Shown here piece after piece: positions 22,891-28,378 of a stretch of 30,375 bases of DNA. Both the position numbers and the translations under genes were made by a program. Position 1 is the stretch's first letter, and every line of letters begins with the position of its first letter. A model generated the notes under the pieces. The model worked only from the letters and a program-made list of their open reading frames with translations, was not told the origin of the DNA and made no database searches. Origin of the DNA: UMGS1781 sp045650705 (GTDB lineage: Bacteria > Bacillota > Clostridia > TANB77 > CAG-508); the NCBI GenBank assembly GCA_045650705.1, contig JAZRRK010000015.1:1-30375 (forward strand), given 5' to 3'.

Positions 22891-22962
22891 ACATTAGTGT
22901 CCATCCCTTATGGGATGAAATCATTAGAATCCGATAGCCCAAAAGGCTATCGTTTTTTTATA
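22891..22962 (+). ncRNA. Candidate structured small RNA, unit 1, with terminator
   Basis: Begins ACATTAGTGTCCAT, then hairpin ATCCC-ttat-GGGAT, then GAAATCATTAGAA, and closes with CCGATAGCC-caaa-GGCTATCG followed by seven T. TTAGTG can pair with CATTAG to close an outer stem round the hairpin. Unit 2 repeats the same plan with compensating changes in both hairpins. A promoter lies directly upstream, and no protein frame fits. I cannot match it to a named RNA family. Confidence 0.65.
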
Positions 22963-22995
22963 CATAAAAAGTATTGTTTTTACATATACTATGAT

Positions 22996-23074
22996 TACAT
23001 TAGTGTCCATAGCTTTTTGCTATGAAAGTCATTAATAAACGGAGAGAATTTTTTTGTTCTCTCCGTCTTTTTAT
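22996..23074 (+). ncRNA. Candidate structured small RNA, unit 2, with terminator
   Basis: Begins with the identical ACATTAGTGTCCAT, then hairpin CATAGC-tttt-GCTATG, then AAAGTCATTAA, and ends with terminator ACGGAGAGAA pairing to TTCTCTCCGT, then CTTTTTAT. Compared with unit 1, the flanking single-stranded blocks are conserved while both stems change on both sides, as expected for a conserved RNA structure. No clear second promoter; it may be reached by read-through. Confidence 0.65.
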
Positions 23075-23114
23075 AATATTATTTTTCAAGCATAAGTTAA
23101 TTTTCCTAAAAATA

Positions 23115-23143
23115 TTGAAAAATAGAGCTTTTTATGATAAGAT
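23115..23143 (+). promoter_or_regulatory. Promoter of the 81-aa gene with hairpin leader
   Basis: TTGAAA (23115-23120), 17-base spacer, TAAGAT (23138-23143). The leader of about 75 bases contains the hairpin ATCCTG-tttt-CAGGAT (23164-23180) before a strong AAGGAGG site. Confidence 0.75.
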
Positions 23144-23227
23144 AATTATGTCAATTTTTTGATATCCTGTTTTTCAGGATGACTCGAGGCTTTTATTATA
23201 AAATTAATATTTTAAGGAGGAAAAAAG

Positions 23228-23473
23228 ATGAAAGCAAGTAGAGAGATGGTTAAAACTTTAATTAAAATATCAACTTCTGCTGAAGAAGCTGATAAAGTAA
23301 TTGAAGACAACTATGATTTTCAAACCTTCCGCGAAAAAATAGCATTTCTCAAAGGAATGTTTGATGTTAAAGTAGTCGATGTGCATGATGCAGAAGGAAC
23401 TGAAAAAGAAGAATCTGACAGAATGACCTATTTTTCATTACTTCTCACTGTTTTGGCTACAGAAGGTTTCTAA
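23228..23473 (+). CDS. Small element protein, 81 residues, unknown function
   Basis: No membrane segment. Mostly helical: MVKTLIKISTSAEEADKVIE, then FQTFREKIAFLKGMFDVKVV and a C-terminal helix RMTYFSLLLTVLATEGF. Overall acidic. No DNA-binding or catalytic motif recognised. It has a good promoter, a structured leader and a ribosome site AAGGAGG, and is closed by a terminator, so it is a real monocistronic gene. It lies between the tandem RNA units and the DUF6076-like gene. Small acidic element proteins like this can be anti-defence or regulatory, but nothing here shows that. Confidence 0.65.
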   Translation: MKASREMVKTLIKISTSAEEADKVIEDNYDFQTFREKIAFLKGMFDVKVVDVHDAEGTEKEESDRMTYFSLLLTVLATEGF

Positions 23474-23481
23474 CTTGCAAT

Positions 23482-23522
23482 AAAGAGATGAAAATAACAA
23501 TTTTGTTGTTCTTCATCTCTTT
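23482..23522 (+). terminator. Terminator of the 81-aa gene
   Basis: AAAGAGATGAA (23482-23492) pairs with TTCATCTCTTT (23512-23522), with a nested AACAA/TTGTT stem. Confidence 0.82.
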
Positions 23523-23609
23523 ATATTTTATATAGATTATTAAAGTAAAGTATTGTTATAATACTCCATATATATTTTAATATATGGAAGTGTGTGTAGT
23601 CTAACCAAA

Positions 23610-24413
23610 TTATTTTTTCTGCTCATTTAACCATTCTATCAATTCTTCTTCTGTTATTTTATTATCCATAAAATCTTTCTTCTTTTCTTTATAAGTTTCT
23701 TGAAAAGCTTTGAAATCTCTTCTATATTTATCAATATCAGAATATCTTCTAGCTTTCATTTGTTTACTTTGATATATTTGTCTATGTAATTTCTTCCAAT
23801 CATATAGTTCTAATGATTCTTTCCATTGTGCAGTAGCACCTTCTCCCTTACACAAACAACAATATGCTTCATCTTTTCTCCATATAGGAATAAAATATAC
23901 TCCACAATTTTTACATTTCTTTATAGTTATATTCGTATTAAAAATATGTAGTAAAGACATAAAGCAATAACTTTCAAAATCTTTAAATGAATATGATATA
24001 AAATGATTTACATTAGAAATTTCTCTTTCAACTATTGCAAATATTGTTCTTTCTTTTATTTTCCCTACATCTAAATCAAAATTCAAATCTAAATCCAAGT
24101 TTATTTTTATATCTTTCACTAAATCGTTTTCATCTACATCGATATCTCTTGAATGCATATAAATACAATATCTTTGAAATGGTGTTAATTTGTTTAATTT
24201 TTCTATGTTATCAAGATTAAAACAAAAATCTACTATCTTTCTAAGTCTTTCATTATCAAAAAGATTATCATAATTTAAAAATTCTTCTAGAAAATCTCCT
24301 AGTTCATATTCTTCTTTATATCCACCTACATTTGTGTAGTGATATTCCTTTTTGTTTGTACTGTCAAAAACTACTCTAACTTCATTTAATCTAACTTTTT
24401 TAATATCTCTCAT
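23610..24413 (-). CDS. DUF6076-like protein with a zinc-finger motif
   Basis: 267 residues. The N-terminal and central part is helical with an odd acidic run (INLDLDLNFDLDVGK, about 105-120). A likely zinc site KKCKNCGVYFIP...AYCCLC (about 165-190) pairs two CxxC motifs, followed by a basic helical region rich in Lys/Arg/Tyr (HRQIYQSKQMKARRYSDIDK) and an acidic tail. The layout resembles DUF6076 proteins found in clostridial phages and integrative elements, whose role is unknown. AAAAGGA stands 9 bases before the ATG. The start region and the upstream divergent region contain GTTATCAATT repeats that may be operators. Confidence 0.65.
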   Translation of the reverse strand: MRDIKKVRLNEVRVVFDSTNKKEYHYTNVGGYKEEYELGDFLEEFLNYDNLFDNERLRKIVDFCFNLDNIEKLNKLTPFQRYCIYMHSRDIDVDENDLVKDIKINLDLDLNFDLDVGKIKERTIFAIVEREISNVNHFISYSFKDFESYCFMSLLHIFNTNITIKKCKNCGVYFIPIWRKDEAYCCLCKGEGATAQWKESLELYDWKKLHRQIYQSKQMKARRYSDIDKYRRDFKAFQETYKEKKKDFMDNKITEEELIEWLNEQKK

Positions 24414-24533
24414 GTTATCAATTCCTTTTTTAAAATTTATAAAATGCTATTGTTATCAATTTTTAAGCATTTTAGCCCAAAAAATTTGCATTTTTATCCG
24501 TTATCAATTATAATGATTATAAACCATTGATAA
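24414..24533. promoter_or_regulatory. Divergent control region with four TTATCAAT sites
   Basis: GTTATCAATT occurs at 24414-24423, 24452-24461 and 24500-24509, and the inverse ATTGATAA at 24526-24533. The third copy overlaps the -10 of a plus-strand promoter (TTGCAT 24486-24491, 17 bases, TATAAT 24509-24514); the first lies between ribosome site and ATG of the DUF6076-like gene. The region separates that gene from the HTH gene. It looks like a repressor-controlled switch. Confidence 0.65.
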
Positions 24534-24604
24534 AGGTTTGTCAATAGAAAAACTGTATCCAAAAGTGATGGACAAAAATTTCACCTTGAAAGGAGTGATA
24601 TAAA

Positions 24605-24763
24605 TTGAGCACTAAAGAACAAATAATAACTAAATTTTATGATTTACACGAAAGACCTAGCAAAATAGCTAAAGATTTAAATGTTGTACCCTCTTATGTT
24701 ACAAAAATAGTAAAACAAGATATTGACCGATATAATCAAGAACTTCATATCCAGATGTTGTAA
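24605..24763 (+). CDS. Short helix-turn-helix protein, probably truncated
   Basis: 52 residues from TTG at 24605 (AAGGAG at a good distance). The core SKIAKDLNVVPSYVTKIVKQ is a clear helix-turn-helix like that of sigma-70 region 4 or Cro-type regulators. Clostridial elements carry a longer protein with a nearly identical beginning (MSTKEQIITKFY), so this one seems cut short: after DIDRYNQ the frame runs out at 24763 where sequence of an excisionase gene begins in another frame. It may still bind DNA, for example the TTATCAAT sites just upstream. Truncation is inferred from memory of the family. Confidence 0.5.
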   Translation: MSTKEQIITKFYDLHERPSKIAKDLNVVPSYVTKIVKQDIDRYNQELHIQML

Positions 24764-24918
24764 ATATTAATCAATTAAAAGATATGCTTGGTATTGGCAT
24801 TACTCTTGCCTATAGGTTAGTAAAGCAAAATACTATCAAATCATTAAAAATCGGTAGAGAATACAAAATACCAAAAGCTAATATTATTTCATACTTAGTG
24901 GATGAAAATAGACCCTAG
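24736..24918 (+). pseudogene. xis: Excisionase (Xis) gene without a start codon
   Basis: The frame gives YPDVVNINQLKDMLGIGITL, then AYRLVKQNTIKSLKIGREYK and IPKANIISYL, which is the MerR-like winged-helix of element excisionases (the LGI..T.AY.LVK and IG..Y.IPK blocks). Upstream it is open only to a stop at 24733-24735, with no ATG, GTG or TTG before the conserved start; the first ATG is inside the domain. It overlaps the HTH frame by 28 bases in another phase. A deletion seems to have fused the HTH gene to this one and removed the xis start. If so, excision is lost. Confidence 0.65.
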
Positions 24919-24999
24919 ATTTTAATTTACTTACATGGTATTATCATCATATCAATAGTAGGTTAAATCTAATCTGTTATAAAAAAGAAAGGAGTTTTA

Positions 25000-26176
25000 A
25001 TGAATATAACAGCAAGCCTACAGACAAAAAATAATATTTATCAAGTTGTTTTAAACTATAAAGATATCAACGGAAAACGAAAACAAAAATGGGTTTCTAC
25101 AGGATTATCAGAAAAAGGCAATAATAAGAGATTAGCAAATCAAAAAATGCAAGAAACATTATCTTCTTTTAAAGAAGAATTAAATTCTAATAAATCTAAT
25201 AGCGAAGATAAACTATTTATAACATATTTAAAAGAATGGTTGCTTTCTATAAAAAACACAATAGAGGAAAATACATACGATTCTTATAATGTTATTGTAA
25301 ATAAGACTTGTGCTTTCTTTAAAGATAAAAACATATTATTAAATGATTTGAAACCTTTTAGATATTCAAGCATTTTATAATTCTTTATTCTTAAAAGAAT
25401 TAACAGGAAATACCGTTCTACACTATCATAATGTTATTAGAAAAGCTCTACAAACAGCTTTAAAATTAGATTTAATATTAAGTAATCCTGCTGATAGAGT
25501 TGAAAGACCTAAAAAGGAACAATTTATTGGTGGCTTTTACTCTCAATCCGAATTAAATACACTATTTGAATTGATAAGAGAAGATCCTTTAAAAATAGTT
25601 ATTTATCTCACAAGTTTTTATGGATTAAGAAGAAGTGAAGTTCTAGGTTTAAAATGGGACGCATTTGATTTTGAAAATAGAACTATTACTATTAGGCACA
25701 AAGCTATTGAAACTAGAAAAGATAATAAAAGGGTTTTACTTTTAAAAGATAAAACAAAAAATCAATCTAGTTATAGAACTTTGCCCCTAGTTGATGATAT
25801 CGTTGTTCTTTTAGAAGAACATAAAAAACAAATTGATAAAAACGAACAATTATGTGGAAATAGTTATAATAAAAAATATTTAGATTATATATGTGTTGAT
25901 TGTATGGGTAAATTATTTAGACCTGAATATGTAACAGACCATTTTTCTTTAATTATGAGAAAAAATAAAAATATTTTAAGAAAGATTAGATTTCACGATT
26001 TAAGACATTCTTGTGCAAGTCTTTTATTAGCAAAAGGAATACCAATGAAAGAAATTCAAGATTGGCTTGGTCATTCTACCTATTCTACTACTGCTAATAT
26101 TTACTCACATTTAGAAAAAGACACAAAAAATAAATCTGCAAATGTTCTTTCAAATACTTTAACATTCGCAGAATAA
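25000..26176 (+). pseudogene. int: Tyrosine integrase, frameshifted
   Basis: Two frames make one Tn916/phage-type integrase. Frame 1 (25000-25380) gives the arm-binding domain (ITASLQTKNNIYQVVLNYKD, KWVSTGLSEKG) and the start of the core-binding domain (YLKEWLLSI). The next frame continues without a break in homology, FDIQAFYNSLFLKELTG, through to the catalytic domain: YGLRRSEVLGLKW (Arg), HDLRHSCASLLL (His-x-x-Arg), WLGHS and IYSHL (nucleophile Tyr). One extra A near 25360, after CCTTTT, explains the shift. The enzyme would recombine the 11-bp core in tRNA-Gln. GGAG precedes the ATG. It lies beside the right attachment site, as expected. Confidence 0.88.
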
Positions 26177-26182
26177 TATTCC

Positions 26183-26227
26183 TCGCGAAAAATTGTTAGT
26201 GAACGCAGTGAACGATTTTTTTCGCGA
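26183..26227 (+). terminator. Hairpin after the integrase gene
   Basis: TCGCGAAAAATTGTT (26183-26197) pairs with AACGATTTTTTTCGCGA (26211-26227); the T-run is in the distal arm. It separates the integrase from the convergent tRNA-Gln. Confidence 0.7.
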
Positions 26228-26237
26228 AACAACGAGA

Positions 26238-26285
26238 AGCAACGATTATCGCCTAAGCGAATTTTATAAAAAATTCGCAAGCGAT
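26238..26285. repeat. Second hairpin in the integrase-tRNA gap
   Basis: ATCGC (26238-26242) pairs with GCGAT (26281-26285), enclosing GCGAATTTT/AAAATTCGC. On the minus strand it lies just past the element tRNA 3' end and could aid termination or processing of that transcript. Confidence 0.55.
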
Positions 26286-26304
26286 ATTTCGTTTGCGACG
26301 AGTT

Positions 26305-26379
26305 TGGCTGGGGTGGTAGGATTCGAACCTACGCATCGATGGGTCAGAGCCATCTGCCTTACCGCTTGGCTACACCCCA
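26305..26379 (-). tRNA. Intact tRNA-Gln(CUG) carried by the element
   Basis: Complete 75-base gene with encoded CCA. Acceptor TGGGGTG/CACCCCA, discriminator G, D-arm TAGCCAAGCGGTAAGGC, anticodon stem GATGG/CCATC round CTCTGAC (anticodon CTG), T-arm GTAGG-TTCGAAT-CCTAC. It differs from the split host gene in every stem except the loops, so it is not a recent copy of it. It lies 127 bases downstream, on the same strand, of the orphaned host 5' half. Confidence 0.95.
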
Positions 26380-26398
26380 ATATTTTTATAGATATTAA

Positions 26399-26424
26399 AT
26401 TGGTTAGATATTTGGTTAGATGTT
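26399..26424 (+). repeat. Right-end arm repeats (GGTTAGAT pair)
   Basis: TTGGTTAGATAT, then TTGGTTAGATGTT, matching the left-end pair at 18847-18870 in the same orientation. An inverse partner AACATCTAATCC follows at about 26448-26459. Confidence 0.65.
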
Positions 26425-26506
26425 TTACAAATTTCTACTCTTGATAAAACATCTAATCCTTATATTTTAAGTGTTTCATAAATTATAGTTTTAGGGAAAC
26501 CTTCAA

Positions 26507-26545
26507 GAGTCAGAGTCCGATGCCTTACCGCTTGGCGATACCCCA
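26507..26545 (-). tRNA. 5' half of split tRNA-Gln(CUG), host attachment site (right)
   Basis: On the minus strand from 26545: TGGGGTA (acceptor), TCGCCAAGCGGTAAGGCA (D-arm), TCGGA (anticodon stem), CTCTGAC loop and two bases more, then element sequence without the T-arm. It completes the 3' half at 18660-18707. Its natural promoter upstream (above 26545) is left in place and now reads into the element. Confidence 0.9.
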
Positions 26546-26549
26546 ATAT

Positions 26550-26578
26550 TTGATTTTTTTATGTAAATATTGTATAAT
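26550..26578 (+). promoter_or_regulatory. Promoter of the 73-aa gene
   Basis: TTGATT (26550-26555), 17-base spacer, TATAAT (26573-26578), just outside the host tRNA 5' end and pointing away from it. Confidence 0.78.
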
Positions 26579-26661
26579 TTATATATATACTTATAGCTTT
26601 CCTCGTGTTTGCACCTTAAGTATGTACAAAATAAAAAAAATTTTTTGGAGGACAAAAACAA

Positions 26662-26883
26662 ATGACAATCAAAACAGCAAGTGGCAGTGTTTATCTGCTA
26701 AGTACTAAGGAAAACAAAATTTTCCTTATGAAAGGTATGAAAGAATACCTTGTTGAAAAAGTCTCTTTTGGGATAGGACTCCCCTTAGAGATAGAGTGTA
26801 GAGAGCTTAATATGATTACATATCAGGAATCTCCTGATACCGTTACAATTCGAACTACTCCGGTGGTAGAAATCGAATTTTAA
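26662..26883 (+). CDS. Small protein of unknown function, 73 residues
   Basis: Soluble, beta-rich: KTASGSVYLLSTKENKIFLM, KEYLVEKVSFGIGLPLEIEC, TVTIRTTPVVEIEF. The alternation suggests one small barrel. No family recognised. GGAGG stands 10 bases before the ATG; promoter at 26550-26578 and perfect terminator at 26890-26930 make it monocistronic. Codon use (ctgcta, ggactcccc, cgaactactccggtg) is less AT-rich than in eno next door, like the SH3b gene on the other side of the element and the element's own cargo genes. So this tRNA-Gln neighbourhood may have received DNA more than once. Confidence 0.65.
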   Translation: MTIKTASGSVYLLSTKENKIFLMKGMKEYLVEKVSFGIGLPLEIECRELNMITYQESPDTVTIRTTPVVEIEF

Positions 26884-26889
26884 GCTCCC

Positions 26890-26930
26890 AAGTGATGAGA
26901 TTATTTCGATAATCTCATCACTTATTTTTT
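26890..26930 (+). terminator. Terminator of the 73-aa gene with TTCG loop
   Basis: AAGTGATGAGATTAT-TTCG-ATAATCTCATCACTT, a perfect 15-bp stem, followed by ATTTTTTT. It stops three bases before the convergent eno stop codon and may end eno too, though that side lacks a T-run. Confidence 0.92.
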
Positions 26931-26932
26931 TA

Positions 26933-28240
26933 CTATTTGTTTAATCCTTTTAGTCCTGGATAGATTGCTACACTTCCTAATTCTGCTTCGATATTTAATA
27001 GTCTATTGTATTTTGCAACTCTATCTGTTCTACATGGTGCACCTGTTTTAATTTGTCCAGCATTTGTTGCAACTGCTACATCTGCTAATGTTGTATCTTC
27101 TGTTTCTCCTGATCTATGTGATACAACTGCTGTATATCCATTTTTCTTTGCTAATTCTATAGCATCTAATGTTTCTGTTAATGTTCCTATTTGGTTTAAT
27201 TTGATTAATATACTGTTTGCTGTTTTGTTATCTAATCCTTTTTGTAATCTCTTGATGTTTGTTACAAATAAATCGTCTCCTACTAATTGAATTTTGTCTC
27301 CTAATCTATCTGTAAGCTTTTTCCATCCATCCCAATCTTCTTCTGATAAACCATCTTCGATTGATACTATTGGATATTTTTCCGTTAAATCTACTAAGTA
27401 ATCTATCATTTCATCTACAGATTTTAAATCATCTGTTTTCCAGAAATAGTAGCTTCCTTCTTTTCCTATTTTTTTAGCTTCATCATACATTTCTGTACTT
27501 GCTACGTCTAATGCTAATACTACATCTACACCTGGTTTGAATCCAGCTTGTTCTATAGCTTCCACTATTAATTTTAATGCTTCTTCATCACTTGATAAGT
27601 TTGGTGCAAATCCACCTTCGTCTCCTACACCTGTTGCTAGTCCTTTTGATTTTAGAACTTTTTTAAGTGTATGATATATTTCAGCTGACATTCTTAAGCA
27701 CTCTGTAAATGATTTTGCTCCTACTGGCATTATCATAAATTCTTGAATGTTTACTGTGTTGTCTGCGTGTTTTCCACCGTTTAATATATTCATCATTGGA
27801 ACTGGTAATGTTTTTGAATTTACTCCACCAATGTATTTGTATAGGCTCATTCCTAAAGCATTTGCTGCTGCTCTTGCAACTGCTAATGATACACCAAGTG
27901 TAGCATTTGCTCCTAATTTACCTTTATTTTCTGTTCCATCTATTTCTATTAATTTTTTGTCTATTTCTACTTGGTCAAATACATTCATTCCTTCTAATTC
28001 TGGTGCAATTATTTCGTTTACATTAGCTACTGCTTTTGTAACACCTTTTCCTAAATATCTTGATTTGTCTCCATCTCTTAATTCTACTGCTTCAAAACTT
28101 CCTGTAGATGCTCCTGATGGTACCATTGCTACTCCATTTGATCCATCTTCTGTTACAACCTCAACTTGTACTGTTGGGTTTCCTCTAGAGTCTAATATTT
28201 CTAGAGCTTTTACTTCTTCAATTGCTAAATAATCTTTCAT
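26933..28240 (-). CDS. eno: Enolase
   Basis: 435 residues, normal length. It converts 2-phosphoglycerate to phosphoenolpyruvate in glycolysis. Mg-binding residues Asp246, Glu295 and Asp322 (ALDVAS, SIEDGL, GDDLF), catalytic Glu208 (GDEGG) and Lys347 within the signature ILIKLNQIGTLTET (344-357), and the SHRSGET loop (374-380) are all present. N-terminal EILDSRGNPTVQV is typical. The frame opens at 28270, but the ATG at 28238-28240 with AAGGAGG is the true start. It follows gpmI by about 140 bases, with a hairpin repeat between, and is probably part of the tpiA-gpmI-eno transcript. Confidence 0.98.
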   Translation of the reverse strand: MKDYLAIEEVKALEILDSRGNPTVQVEVVTEDGSNGVAMVPSGASTGSFEAVELRDGDKSRYLGKGVTKAVANVNEIIAPELEGMNVFDQVEIDKKLIEIDGTENKGKLGANATLGVSLAVARAAANALGMSLYKYIGGVNSKTLPVPMMNILNGGKHADNTVNIQEFMIMPVGAKSFTECLRMSAEIYHTLKKVLKSKGLATGVGDEGGFAPNLSSDEEALKLIVEAIEQAGFKPGVDVVLALDVASTEMYDEAKKIGKEGSYYFWKTDDLKSVDEMIDYLVDLTEKYPIVSIEDGLSEEDWDGWKKLTDRLGDKIQLVGDDLFVTNIKRLQKGLDNKTANSILIKLNQIGTLTETLDAIELAKKNGYTAVVSHRSGETEDTTLADVAVATNAGQIKTGAPCRTDRVAKYNRLLNIEAELGSVAIYPGLKGLNK

Positions 28241-28289
28241 AAAGATCCTCCTTTTAAATCTGCGAAGCAACTTTATAAATGTTTTTTCG

Positions 28290-28318
28290 AACTGCGGACG
28301 ACCAATGGTCGCCCCTAC
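28290..28318. repeat. GC-rich palindrome between gpmI and eno
   Basis: CGACCA-a-TGGTCG (28299-28311), extended with one mismatch by GCGG/CCCC. On the minus strand it reads GTAGGGGCGACCATTGGTCG. It stands out in the AT-rich gap and resembles a dispersed palindromic repeat of Clostridia (from memory). It may damp or stabilise the message between the two genes. Confidence 0.6.
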
Positions 28319-28378
28319 ATTTCGATTAAATACATTTTATTCATTACCTCATATATTTTTAATAAAATTAATATCTAA

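Larger units (their letters stand above)
18697..26517. mobile_element. 7.8-kb integrated element inserted in the anticodon loop of tRNA-Gln
   Basis: The ends are defined by an 11-bp direct repeat, GAGTCAGAGTC, at 18697-18707 and 26507-26517; outside it lie the two halves of one tRNA-Gln gene. Inside are a relaxase remnant, four short cargo genes with strong promoters (two paralogous), a MazF-like gene, tandem RNA-like units, an 81-aa gene, a DUF6076-like gene, HTH and excisionase remnants, a tyrosine integrase gene next to the right end, and a complete tRNA-Gln. GGTTAGAT direct repeats sit near both ends. This is the layout of an integrative mobilisable element or satellite island; its recombination genes look damaged. 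Confidence 0.9.

Noticed and set aside
22891..23074. Tandem RNA units as a classical type III toxin-antitoxin antitoxin
   Set aside because: Type III arrays lie upstream of their toxin with several short repeats; here there are two units, each with its own terminator, downstream of the MazF-like gene. Kept as a candidate RNA only.
26193..26444. Plus-strand frame containing AGVVGFEPTHRW
   Set aside because: It runs through the antisense of the intact element tRNA-Gln and the hairpins before it; no ribosome-binding site.
26520..26708. Plus-strand frame starting MPYRLAIPQYLI
   Set aside because: It begins in the antisense of the tRNA-Gln 5' half and overlaps the promoter and start of the real 73-aa gene.
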